A stretch of 64,000 nt of DNA from Bradyrhizobium erythrophlei (GTDB taxonomy: Bacteria > Pseudomonadota > Alphaproteobacteria > Rhizobiales > Xanthobacteraceae), in the NCBI RefSeq assembly GCF_900129505.1, contig NZ_LT670818.1, positions 9,023,001-9,087,000 of the forward strand. The letters are read 5' to 3'. A program made the position numbers and the translations under genes. How positions within the stretch are numbered: the first letter of the stretch is position 1; every line of letters begins with the position of its first letter. The notes below the pieces were generated by a model. It was given only the letters and a program-made list of their open reading frames with translations, was not told where the DNA came from and ran no database searches. Positions 26,978 to 35,100 of the stretch are shown piece by piece.

Positions 26978-27576
26978 CAAGGCTATCGCCTTTCTCCGTC
27001 CGCGGCCGTCGCGCCCTCATGGTGATGAGAGACGAGCGCGAGATTTCGATTGTCCGCCGCCAGCTCAACCGGCTGGGCATGACGATTTCCGAGCATGACC
27101 CGAACGAGGAATCGCCGCCGGTCGAGGCCGTCGACGTCATCGTGTTGGATGCCGACAGCATTCCGATCAAATCCGAGCCGGCCACGGCGTGGAAATCCCT
27201 GGCTCCGATCATCGCGCTGATCGGAACGGAAACGCCGAGCCGGTTGAAGTGGCTTTTGGACCTGCGGCCGGCTTCCTTCCTGGTCAAGCCGTTGCGCTCG
27301 GCGGGGCTCTATACCGCTTTGGTGGTTGCCTTCGATTCCGCGCAACGGAAAATGGACGAAGCCGCCCACCTCGAAAGACTGGAAGACCGCATCCGCTCCC
27401 GCCGGGTGGTGTTTGCGGCCGTCTTGCAGATCATGCGCGTCCACGCTCTCTCCGAGACGGACGCGTTTGCGCTGATCCGGCAAACGGCGATGCGGCATCG
27501 CACGACCGTCGAGCAATTGAGCGCCGAAATCGTCGCGCTCGGCGGAATGCCGAACCGGAACACGCGAACCGCGTGA
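26974..27576 (+). CDS. AmiR-like antitermination regulator with ANTAR domain (second copy)
   Basis: 200 residues. An N-terminal pseudo-receiver (GRRALMVMRDEREISIVRRQ, then VDVIVLDAD) leads to a coiled coil (AAHLERLEDRIRSRR) and an ANTAR domain (VLQIMRVHALSETDAFALIR, then QTAMRHRTTVEQLSAEIV). The start overlaps the AmiC-like stop (ATGA). It is expected to bind leader RNA of the divergent amidase gene and stop termination when the AmiC-like partner binds its ligand. Confidence 0.87.
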   Translation: MTRLSPFSVRGRRALMVMRDEREISIVRRQLNRLGMTISEHDPNEESPPVEAVDVIVLDADSIPIKSEPATAWKSLAPIIALIGTETPSRLKWLLDLRPASFLVKPLRSAGLYTALVVAFDSAQRKMDEAAHLERLEDRIRSRRVVFAAVLQIMRVHALSETDAFALIRQTAMRHRTTVEQLSAEIVALGGMPNRNTRTA

Positions 27577-27589
27577 TCAGACCATCGCG

Positions 27590-28210
27590 CTAACCGAGAT
27601 TGTCGACACGCTGCACGCCGGCTGCTGCCATCTCCGTCCAGGCGGCATCGAGCGAACCCGCCAGATCAATCGCTCTGCATCCGGCCTCGATGACTACGGT
27701 ATCAAAGCCGAGCCGGCGCGCGTCGGCTGCGGAGTAGAAGACGCAAAAATCGGTGGCGAGCCCGGCCAGGAATATCCGTTTCAGGCCGCGCTCGCGCAAA
27801 TAGCCGGCCAGCCCCGTTGGCGTGCGCCGGTCATTCTCATAGAACGCGGAATAGGAATCGATTTCACCGCGGAAGCCCTTGCGGATCACAAGCTCGGCGC
27901 GATCCGTCTTCAATTGCGGATGAAAGGCCGCCCCTTGCGTGCCCTGGACGCAGTGATCCGGCCAGAGGGTCTGCTGGCCATAGGGCATCGTGATGGTTCC
28001 GAAAGGCGCAGAGCCCGGATGTGAGCTGGCGAACGAGCTGTGGGCCGGCGGATGCCAGTCCTGGGTCAGCACGACATGACCGAAGCGATCGGCGAGGCTG
28101 TTGATGACGGGCACCACGGCATCCCCGTCGGCGACCGCGAGCGCGCCCCCGGGACAGAAATCGTTCTGGACATCGATAATCAGCAGCACATCGTCGTCGC
28201 GAACCTGCAT
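27590..28210 (-). CDS. pncA: Nicotinamidase
   Basis: 206 residues from ATG 28210. The isochorismatase-like triad is Asp13 (IIDVQNDF), Lys111 (VIRKG) and Cys156 (LATDFCV). The metal site is Asp51, His53 and His57 in DWHPPAH. It converts nicotinamide to nicotinate and ammonia for NAD salvage. It is divergent from pncB with a 130-bp shared promoter region and converges on the second amiR-like gene with a 13-bp gap. Confidence 0.95.
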   Translation of the reverse strand: MQVRDDDVLLIIDVQNDFCPGGALAVADGDAVVPVINSLADRFGHVVLTQDWHPPAHSSFASSHPGSAPFGTITMPYGQQTLWPDHCVQGTQGAAFHPQLKTDRAELVIRKGFRGEIDSYSAFYENDRRTPTGLAGYLRERGLKRIFLAGLATDFCVFYSAADARRLGFDTVVIEAGCRAIDLAGSLDAAWTEMAAAGVQRVDNLG

Positions 28211-28340
28211 TTTACACCTGCGATAGAGTTGGTCGTGTGAAACCCTAGCCCAACGCAAAGGTTCTGCCAGCGGGATTTCCGGGGCAGGACTGCCACAAAG
28301 CCACTGGTTGCATGGCTTCCAGCGGGATAAAGTTCGGGCT

Positions 28341-29645
28341 ATGGCAGTCACAGACATTGCGAGCAGAACCTACAACCACGGCTGGCGGCTGGATCCGATC
28401 GTGCGGAGCCTGCTCGATACCGATTTCTACAAGCTATTGATGCTGCAGATGATTCGGGAATTCTACCCGAGCCAGAAGGTGACCTTTTCGGTCATCAATC
28501 GCAGCCGGCATGTGCGGCTTGCCGAGATCATCGACGAGACGGAGCTGCGCGCCCAGCTCGATCATGCCCGCACCATCCGCTTTTCCAAGAAGGAGCTGAT
28601 ATGGCTTGCCGGTAATACGTTTTACGGCAAGACCCAGATGTTCTCGCCCGACTTTATCAACTGGCTCGCCGCGTTCCGTCTCCCCGAATACGAGCTTAAA
28701 AAGGTCGACGGCCAGTACGAGTTGCATTTCCACGGACCGTGGACCCACACCACCATGTGGGAGATCCCGGCGCTGGCCATCCTCAACGAGTTGCGTTCGC
28801 GCCAGGCGATGAAGGGACAAGGCCGGTTCGTCCTCGACGTTCTCTATGCCCGCGCGAAGGCAAAGCTCTGGAGCAAGGTCGAACGGCTGCGCAAGCTGGA
28901 CGGATTGCGGCTGTCCGATTTCGGAACGCGGCGGCGCCATGGCTTCCTGTGGCAGCGCTGGTGCGTCGAGGCGGTAAAGGAAGGTCTCGGACAATCCTTC
29001 ACCGGCACCTCCAACGTCCTCTTGGCGATGGACAACGATCTCGAAGCGATCGGCACCAACGCGCATGAACTGCCGATGGTCGCCGCAGCGCTGGCCAATG
29101 ACGACGACGAACTTCGCTGGGCGCCGTACCGCATACTAGATCAATGGCGCCACACCTATGGCGGCAACCTTCTGATCGCCCTTCCCGACGCCTTCGGCAC
29201 CAAGGTATTCCTGCGCGACGCGCCGGAATGGGTGGCGGATTGGACCGGCTTTCGGCCCGACAGCGCGCCGCCGATTCCGGCCGGCGAAGAGATCATCAAA
29301 TGGTGGAAGCAAATGGGCTGCGACCCCCGGAAAAAGCTGCTGGTGTTTTCGGACGCCATGGATGTCGGATCGATCGAGGAAACCTACCGCCATTTTGCCG
29401 GCCGCGTGCGGATCAGCTTCGGCTGGGGCACCAACCTGACCAATGACTTCGTTGGCTGCGCGCCGGATGGTTCGGTCGACCTCGATCCGATCTCGATCGT
29501 CTGCAAGGTGACGTCGGTCGACGGCAGGCCCGCCGTCAAGCTCTCCGACAACCCGGAAAAAGCCACGGGCATCGAGTCTGAAGTCGAGCGTTATTTGCGC
29601 GTCTTCGGCAATGCGGGCCGGGTTCGCGCCGCGGTGCATGTCTGA
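28341..29645 (+). CDS. pncB: Nicotinate phosphoribosyltransferase
   Basis: 434 residues from ATG 28341. The N-terminus shows [20 protein letters not shown], typical of PncB. Other family segments are [46 protein letters not shown] and [20 protein letters not shown]. It joins nicotinate to PRPP to give nicotinate mononucleotide, using the product of the divergent pncA gene. An excellent intrinsic terminator follows at 29726-29757. Confidence 0.95.
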   Translation: MAVTDIASRTYNHGWRLDPIVRSLLDTDFYKLLMLQMIREFYPSQKVTFSVINRSRHVRLAEIIDETELRAQLDHARTIRFSKKELIWLAGNTFYGKTQMFSPDFINWLAAFRLPEYELKKVDGQYELHFHGPWTHTTMWEIPALAILNELRSRQAMKGQGRFVLDVLYARAKAKLWSKVERLRKLDGLRLSDFGTRRRHGFLWQRWCVEAVKEGLGQSFTGTSNVLLAMDNDLEAIGTNAHELPMVAAALANDDDELRWAPYRILDQWRHTYGGNLLIALPDAFGTKVFLRDAPEWVADWTGFRPDSAPPIPAGEEIIKWWKQMGCDPRKKLLVFSDAMDVGSIEETYRHFAGRVRISFGWGTNLTNDFVGCAPDGSVDLDPISIVCKVTSVDGRPAVKLSDNPEKATGIESEVERYLRVFGNAGRVRAAVHV

Positions 29646-29725
29646 AGACGCGTCCTGATCGGTCGAGCGTCGCGCGTGAAATGAAGTGCCGCTTTTCAGC
29701 GGACCTGAGGAGAAGGCCCTCAAAC

Positions 29726-29757
29726 AAAAGGCCCCCTTGCGGGGGCCTTTTTCTTTT
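29726..29757. terminator. Bidirectional intrinsic terminator between pncB and the HU gene
   Basis: GGCCCCC-TTGC-GGGGGCC followed on the plus strand by TTTTTCTTTT and, read on the minus strand, by TTTTG. It serves pncB and probably also the convergent HU gene, whose TAA touches it. Confidence 0.92.
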
Positions 29758-30055
29758 AGACGGCGTCCTTGGCGGCTTTGACGGGCCGGGCCCGTACGAT
29801 CTTCCGGGCTGGCTTGGCCTTGAACATCATCTCTTCGCCGGTGAACGGATTGGTGCCCTTCCTGGCCTTGGTCGCCGGCTTCTTGACGACGACGAACTTG
29901 GCAAAGCCCGGTACCAGAAACAGTCCGTTCTTCTTCAGTTCCTTGTGGCCGACATCGGTCAGCGTATCCATGACGTTCTTGACGTCGCGCTTGGAAAGCT
30001 CGGTGGTGGTCGCAATCTTTTCGATCAACTGCGACTTGGACATTTGGGTAGCCAT
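29756..30055 (-). CDS. HU-family DNA-binding protein
   Basis: 99 residues from ATG 30055. HU features are MSKSQLIEKIATTTELSKRD, the strand and arm GLFLVPGFAKFVVVKK, GTNPFTGEEMMFKAKPARK and a Lys/Arg/Ala-rich tail. Bends and packages chromosomal DNA as a dimer. Single gene with its own upstream region; the downstream end is shared with the pncB terminator. Confidence 0.93.
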   Translation of the reverse strand: MATQMSKSQLIEKIATTTELSKRDVKNVMDTLTDVGHKELKKNGLFLVPGFAKFVVVKKPATKARKGTNPFTGEEMMFKAKPARKIVRARPVKAAKDAV

Positions 30056-30264
30056 TGTGTCTCCTCTGATTCGTGGCGAGGCGATATTAGACCAACAAGC
30101 AGGCACTGAGAGCTTTCTGCACAGATTTGTTGGTTTTTTACGGGAAAAACAGCCATTTTATAGCTGATTGCGCCGTTCAACCCGGCTTATTGGGCCCAGC
30201 CGGAGGTCCCCCCGCTCGATTCAGCCTATATTTGCCGGGGAATCCGGAATCGCCCCGGGCGGCG

Positions 30265-31038
30265 TCAGCGCTCCGCGAAGGCCTTCTCGACCACGAACTG
30301 GCCCGGCTCGCCGTGATTGCCTTCGACGAAACCCCTGCCCAGAAGCAGCGCGCGGGTGTCATGAACCAATGATGGGCTGCCGCAGATCATGACGCGATCC
30401 TGTCCGCTCGCGAGCGGGGCAAGACCAATGTCGCTGAACAGCTTGCCTGAATTCATGAGCTCCGTGATCCGGCCGCGATTGCGGAACGGGTCACGCGTCA
30501 CGGTCGGATAGTAGATCAGCTGGTTGCGCACGAGGTCGCCGATCAGATCGTCGTTCGGCAGTTTCTCCGTGATCATCTCGCCATAGGCGAGTTCGGCGAC
30601 GCGGCGGCAGCCATGCAGCAGCACCACCTTTTCAAAGCGCACGTAGGTCTCGGGATCCTTGATCACACTCAGAAACGGCGCGAGCCCGGTCCCGGTTCCG
30701 ATCAGATAGAGGTTGCGTCCGTCCTCCAGATTATCGATCACCAGCGTACCGGTCGCCTTGCGGCTGACGATGATCTCGTCGCCCTGTTTCAGGTGCTGCA
30801 GACGCGAGGTCAGCGGACCATCCGGCACCTTGATCGAGAAGAATTCGAGCCGGTCCTCGTAATTGGCGCTGGCAACGCTGTAGGCCCGCAGCAGCGGCTT
30901 TTCGCCGACCTTCAGGCCGATCATCGTGAATTCGCCGTTGCGAAAACGGAAGGACGGGTTGCGCGTGGTGGTGAAGCTGAACAGCGTTTCGGTCCAGTGA
31001 TGGACGCTCAAAACGCTTTCCTGGTTGAAATTGCTCAT
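30265..31038 (-). CDS. fpr: Ferredoxin/flavodoxin-NADP+ reductase
   Basis: 257 residues from ATG 31038, the bacterial Fpr length. The FAD-binding motif is RAYSVAS, and the NADP-binding part shows LIGTGTGLAPFLSVI, VLLHGCRRVAELAYG and MICGSPSLV. The C-terminus is EPGQFVVEKAFAER; a short aromatic/charged tail fits the bacterial subclass. It transfers electrons between NADPH and ferredoxin or flavodoxin. The gene diverges from an amidohydrolase, and the shared upstream region holds two GTATAC-centred sites. Confidence 0.92.
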   Translation of the reverse strand: MSNFNQESVLSVHHWTETLFSFTTTRNPSFRFRNGEFTMIGLKVGEKPLLRAYSVASANYEDRLEFFSIKVPDGPLTSRLQHLKQGDEIIVSRKATGTLVIDNLEDGRNLYLIGTGTGLAPFLSVIKDPETYVRFEKVVLLHGCRRVAELAYGEMITEKLPNDDLIGDLVRNQLIYYPTVTRDPFRNRGRITELMNSGKLFSDIGLAPLASGQDRVMICGSPSLVHDTRALLLGRGFVEGNHGEPGQFVVEKAFAER

Positions 31039-31084
31039 CGCGACAGTTCCGCTCATCCTAAAACCGATTGTTCCGGGCAACTCG

Positions 31085-31116
31085 TTCGTATACATTCATT
31101 CGTATACAAATGAATA
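31085..31116. promoter_or_regulatory. Paired GTATAC sites, GntR/FadR-like operator
   Basis: The 10-mer TTCGTATACA occurs twice (31085-31094 and 31099-31108), 14 bp apart. The second lies inside a longer inverted repeat, ATTCATT...AATGAAT (31094-31115). Both fit the GntR/FadR-type consensus NNTNGTNTACNAN. They lie 47 bp upstream of the fpr start and about 85 bp upstream of the amidohydrolase start, so one regulator could control both. No regulator gene of this type is nearby. Confidence 0.55.
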
Positions 31117-31198
31117 ATCCGGCTTGATCCCGGCGTCAAGGCGCGGGCAAGATGCTTTCCGAGCGGCCTGCGAAGGCATTGAACAACAAGGAAAAACC

Positions 31199-32395
31199 AT
31201 GGCCCACGACGAACCCCAGGCAGGCGGCCCGACCAAGCTCGTGATCCGCAATATCGGGCTGCTGCTGAGTGGCGCCATGGAGAAGCCGATCCTCGACGCC
31301 GACAGCATCGTCGCGGAGAACGGCAAGATCACCGCCATCGGCCGCGCCGGGGATATCGATGCCGAAGGTGCTACGACCGTGATCGACGCCAACGGCACGA
31401 CCGTCGCACCCGGACTGATCGACAGCCATGTTCATCCCGTCGCCGGCGACTGGACCCCGCGGCAAAACCAGACCGGCTGGATCGACAGCTATCTCAATGG
31501 CGGCGTCACCACCATGATCTCCGCCGGCGAAGTCCATATGCCAGGCCGCCCCCGCGACGTCGTCGGCCTCAAGGCGATGGCGATCTTCGCCCAGCGCGCG
31601 TTCTGGACCCTGCGGCCCGGCGGCGTGAAAGTTCACGCCGGCGCGCCCGTGATCGAATGCGAAATGGTCGAGGACGATTTCAAGGAACTCGCCGCGGCCG
31701 GCGTCAAGCTGCTCGGCGAGGTCGGCCTCGGCGGGGTCAAGGACGGTCCGACCGCCCGGAAGATGGTGGGCTGGGCGCGCAAATACGGCATCCAGAGCAC
31801 GATCCACACCGGCGGGCCTTCGATTCCCGGCTCCGGACTGATCGACAAGGATGTGGTGCTGGAAGCCGATACCGATGTGATCGGCCACATCAATGGCGGC
31901 CATACCGCGCTTCCCGACGACCAGATCCGTTGCATCTGTGAGGGCTGCAAGCGCGGTCTCGAACTGGTTCACAATGGCAATGAGCGCTCGGCGCTCTACA
32001 CCTTGCGGATTGCACGCGAGATGGGTGATCTCAGCCGCGTCATTCTCGGTACCGATGCGCCGGCCGGCTCCGGCGTGCAGCCGCTCGGCATCCTGCGGAT
32101 GGTGTCGATGCTGTCGTCGCTCGGCGAGTTGCCCGCCGAAATCGCCTTTTGCCTGGCAACCGGCAACACCGCGCGAATGCGCGCGCTGGATTGCGGCCTG
32201 ATCGAAGTCGGGCGATCGGCCGATTTCGTCATCATGGACCGGGCCCAGCATTCCCCCGGCAAGACCATCCTCGACAGCGTGCAGCTCGGCGACCTCCCCG
32301 GCATCGGCATGACCATCATCGACGGCATCGTGCGCACCCAGCGCAGCCGCAACACGCCCCCCGCGACCAGGGTGCCCATGATTGTCGCGCATTAG
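31199..32395 (+). CDS. Amidohydrolase, enamidase-like
   Basis: 398 residues from ATG 31199 with AAGGA eight bases upstream. Metal-dependent amidohydrolase: GLIDSHVHPVAGDW (HxH), GEVGLGGVKDG in place of a carboxylated Lys segment, His in STIHTGGPS, GHINGGHTALPDD and ILGTDAPAGSGVQPLG with the Asp ligand. The pattern resembles enamidase of nicotinate fermentation (6-oxo-tetrahydronicotinate hydrolysis). In this aerobe-type context the substrate is uncertain, but a cyclic amide is likely. The proximity to pncA and pncB may be chance. Confidence 0.78.
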   Translation: MAHDEPQAGGPTKLVIRNIGLLLSGAMEKPILDADSIVAENGKITAIGRAGDIDAEGATTVIDANGTTVAPGLIDSHVHPVAGDWTPRQNQTGWIDSYLNGGVTTMISAGEVHMPGRPRDVVGLKAMAIFAQRAFWTLRPGGVKVHAGAPVIECEMVEDDFKELAAAGVKLLGEVGLGGVKDGPTARKMVGWARKYGIQSTIHTGGPSIPGSGLIDKDVVLEADTDVIGHINGGHTALPDDQIRCICEGCKRGLELVHNGNERSALYTLRIAREMGDLSRVILGTDAPAGSGVQPLGILRMVSMLSSLGELPAEIAFCLATGNTARMRALDCGLIEVGRSADFVIMDRAQHSPGKTILDSVQLGDLPGIGMTIIDGIVRTQRSRNTPPATRVPMIVAH

Positions 32396-32491
32396 GCGTC
32401 GGCGTTTTTCACCTCTTCCCGTCGGGAGAGGTGAGCAGAGCCCCGCGCATCAATTGATCTGACCGAAATTCATTCCGCTCCAGTCCATCAA

Positions 32492-32578
32492 CGTCATTGC
32501 GAGCGCAAGCGAAGCAATCCAGAAGCCACGCATGCTGACAGATGGATTGCTTCGTCGCTTGCGCTCCTCGCAATGACG
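32492..32578. repeat. Interspersed inverted repeat, CGTCATTGCGAGCG family, copy 1
   Basis: Ends CGTCATTGCGAGCG and CTCGCAATGACG enclose GAAGCAATCC and GGATTGCTTC. Two further copies are at 50082-50160 and 53261-53373. The family is common between genes in Bradyrhizobium-type genomes. It folds as a long hairpin. Confidence 0.85.
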
Positions 32579-32657
32579 CTTTGAGAGTGGCTCTGCGAGC
32601 CTACTACAGGTGTCCACGCTGATCCGTCTCCCCTTCCCCCGCGAAGCGGCGGGGAGG

Positions 32658-32728
32658 GGTCGGGGGTGGGGGCGGTTCAGCAAATTCTCTGCCAGAGGAG
32701 TAAACTGATAGACCCCCCACCCCCGACC
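32658..32728. repeat. Inverted repeat, GGTCGGGGGTGGGGG arms
   Basis: Left arm GGTCGGGGGTGGGGG (32658-32672) and right arm CCCCCACCCCCGACC (32714-32728) with a 41-bp spacer. It belongs to a wider repeat-like stretch (32625-32800) rich in CCCTTCCCCCGC- and GTGGGTGGAGGGG-type motifs. Confidence 0.7.
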
Positions 32729-32904
32729 TCGAGAGCGAGCTTTGCTCGCCTCGGACCCCGCCACGCGCAAGGGCGCGTGGGTGGAGGGGAGCTCAGGAGG
32801 CGCTTGTCCGGGGCGACGAATTCTATTTCCGATTCGAATTTCAAACAGCGGATATGCGTTCGCATTCTCGCGGCACGATGTCGCCCGAGTTTTGCGGTTC
32901 GTTG

Positions 32905-33390
32905 TCCCTCCGAAATGAAGGGAACAGGGAATGCCGGATGCGCGCTGCACCCGCGGTCTCGTGTGCAAATATGTGCGAAAGAAAACGCACACGAGCATAC
33001 AGGTTCAGCGGAGGCACTCCGGCATTCCCTGCGCAATGGCTTTACGGCTTACTTCGTGATCTCCCCGGAGAATCGGGCTTTGTTGTCTCCGTCGCCCGCG
33101 AATAGCTGGCGCATCAGCGCCCGGTCGGGCCGACTTGCCTTTCGCAGGCTTGACGCCAACCGCTGAGGCGTCAGGACCACACGACTTCACCGTACGCTTC
33201 GGCGCCGCTCGTCCGCACGTCCCAAGGATCGCTCACGAGCCCTGAAAGCCCGCCCTGCCATCCCTTCGCGCGCACGACGCCGCCGCGTCCACCGCATCCC
33301 ATCCCAACGTTCGTGACGATGGCCAACGCCCCTTCCTCGGGGACAGGATGCCGGGAGTTCTAAACGTGATTTGCCCGACGGCGAAAGCGA
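32905..33390. repeat. Long interspersed repeat (about 480 bp), copy 1
   Basis: Shares many blocks in the same order with 50215-50690: GGGAATGCCGG, CGCACACG, CCGGCATTCC, GCGCAATGG.TTTACGGCTTA, TCTCCCCGG, ATCGGGCTTT, CTTGACGCC, GGCGTCAGGACCA.ACGA, ACCGCATCCC, CGTGACGAT and GATTTGCCCG. The first part folds as an inverted repeat around the CGCACACG core. No gene is evident inside. Confidence 0.75.
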
Positions 33391-33636
33391 AAATCTGCCC
33401 GACGGGTTGTTTTGTCGCAGCCGGGGCGGCCGAAGGCATGAACGCCTGAATTCGCATTGTTGGGCAGGCGGCTGCTTTTGCTATGCATCCCGGACTCAAG
33501 TCGGACGTCGCGTGATGTCAGAAATGTGCCACAACCGGACTCACATCGCCGCAAGAAGCTCTATTCGACCCACCTCGTCGGCGCGGCCGCGACATCGAAC
33601 CGATTGCAAAGCCGGTGTCCACTCTTGCAGGACACC

Positions 33637-34578
33637 TCAAGGTTCGACCCGGTACAGGCGCCATCGCTCCGGCACGCCTTTGAGTTGGTGAACGCCGTGA
33701 TCCCTGAAGCGGATTCCAGATTGCGACATCAGGTCCCTGACCGCGCTCGAGACCAGGACTTCGCCGGCCCGCGCCTTCGCGGCGACGCGCGCGCCGATGT
33801 GAAACGCGAGACCGACCACCTCGGACCCGCTCACTTTGTATTCGCCTGCATGCAGCCCTACCCTGATCTCGAGCCCCAGCGTGCGCACGGCCTCGCGGAT
33901 CGCGGTCGCGCAACGGACCCCGGCGGCCGGCGCCTTGAACGTCGCCAGCAGTCCGTCCCCCGTCGTCACGACCTCCTTTCCGCGCAAGGTCTTCAGCTCT
34001 CGACGGACGGCGGCGTAATAGTGACTCATCACCTGCGTCCATCGGGCATCGCCGAGCCGCGCGGCTTTTTCGGTGGAGCGGACGATATCGACAAAGAGGA
34101 TCGTGGCGAGCGCTTGTTCGAGTTCGGCGCCACGGCTGGGGGATCGGCGCCGGATCGCAATAGATCCCACCAGCGGTTCATAGCGATGGCTGCGTCGCCG
34201 CGCGATCGCGGCTTTTGCATAGTCTTTGGCACGCGGCACGGTGCCGCAACGAATTGTTTTCACCCTCGGTGGAAGCGTCCAGTAAACCCTTCGCCCATCT
34301 CCGGCGCCATAGACCTCCACGGGGCCCCACTTCAGGAAAACCGCCGAACCAACCCGTCGAACGCACCATGCCTTTGACGTGTATCCGGAAACGTTCGACT
34401 GATGGATTCCGATGCGAAGGAACTTGGGCATGAACGTGCGGCCAATCGAAAGACCGTTTGGGCGTACCTCGGGTAGAGCGTAATCATACATTCGTGCGTT
34501 GGCAACAGTACTCCTAATCGAGGATTTGCCAACGCCGTCGGAAACTGACGGTTCTTTCCTCTTGCTGCCACAGGCCAT
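33637..34578 (-). CDS. Class III adenylate/guanylate cyclase with unusual N-terminal domain
   Basis: 313 residues. The C-terminal half is a class III cyclase domain: LATILFVDIVRSTEKAARLG with metal Asp, VVTTGDGLLATFKAP, RVGLHAGEYKV and LVSSAVRDLM. It should make cAMP or cGMP. The N-terminal part (about residues 45-135) has KFLRIGIHQSNVSGYTS, RRVGSAVFLKWGPVEVYGAG and IARRRSHRYEPL. This weakly recalls WGR-like nucleic-acid-binding domains and is not a membrane sensor. ATG at 34578; a second ATG at 34491 is possible. Isolated gene in a repeat-rich area. Confidence 0.8.
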   Translation of the reverse strand: MACGSKRKEPSVSDGVGKSSIRSTVANARMYDYALPEVRPNGLSIGRTFMPKFLRIGIHQSNVSGYTSKAWCVRRVGSAVFLKWGPVEVYGAGDGRRVYWTLPPRVKTIRCGTVPRAKDYAKAAIARRRSHRYEPLVGSIAIRRRSPSRGAELEQALATILFVDIVRSTEKAARLGDARWTQVMSHYYAAVRRELKTLRGKEVVTTGDGLLATFKAPAAGVRCATAIREAVRTLGLEIRVGLHAGEYKVSGSEVVGLAFHIGARVAAKARAGEVLVSSAVRDLMSQSGIRFRDHGVHQLKGVPERWRLYRVEP

Positions 34579-34674
34579 CCTCGAAATGAGCCTGTCACAG
34601 AAATTATCTGTGTCTCGTTCCAGGGGTGCAGTCCAGCACCGTCACCGTAACTAAAGCGGCCGCAAGATCATGTC

Positions 34675-34932
34675 CTAGTAGACGCGAGGATGCTGGCGAT
34701 AATGTCGTCTCACGGGCTCTTCCGCGCTCGCAAAATATGGATTGATGACGCACTCGGCCGCGCGGCCCGATGCCGACGCGTTACACTGAGGCAGTGACGC
34801 GTACCTGCATTCGTAATAGTTGGCCCCCCTATCGTACACGTGCAAGCAAACCGGATAGGCCGGATCGTACGTCTGGGCCGTCGCCGACCCTATTGAGAGC
34901 GTCCCGAAAATCGCCAAGGCCAGAATGCGCAT
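34675..34932 (-). CDS. Small exported DUF3551-type protein
   Basis: 85 residues from ATG 34932. Signal peptide MRILALAIFGTLSIGSATAQ, then a Cys-rich mature part (CLHVYDRGANYYECRYASLP, QCNASASGRAAECVINPYFA) ending in a basic tail. The length and four-cysteine spacing fit the DUF3551 family abundant in Bradyrhizobium. Function unknown; periplasmic or secreted. Confidence 0.78.
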   Translation of the reverse strand: MRILALAIFGTLSIGSATAQTYDPAYPVCLHVYDRGANYYECRYASLPQCNASASGRAAECVINPYFASAEEPVRRHYRQHPRVY

Positions 34933-35100
34933 CAGAATCTCCCTCGAGATAGACGGGACAGCATCAATGCCTAAGAACAGACAAGCCATAATGAACTTAG
35001 TCAATTCACGTTCGCGCGCGAACCCGCGAAAGCGCGGTGCGTGAAATTCAGAGCCATGTCCGAGTTGGGTCAAACTGAGAGGAAATCAACGTGAAGCGCG

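Larger units (their letters stand above)
32396..33636. other. Long non-coding stretch made of interspersed repeats
   Basis: 1.24 kb without a credible gene. It contains three repeat elements listed separately (32492-32578, 32658-32728, 32905-33390) and connecting DNA. Short open frames here are translations of repeat sequence. Confidence 0.7.
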
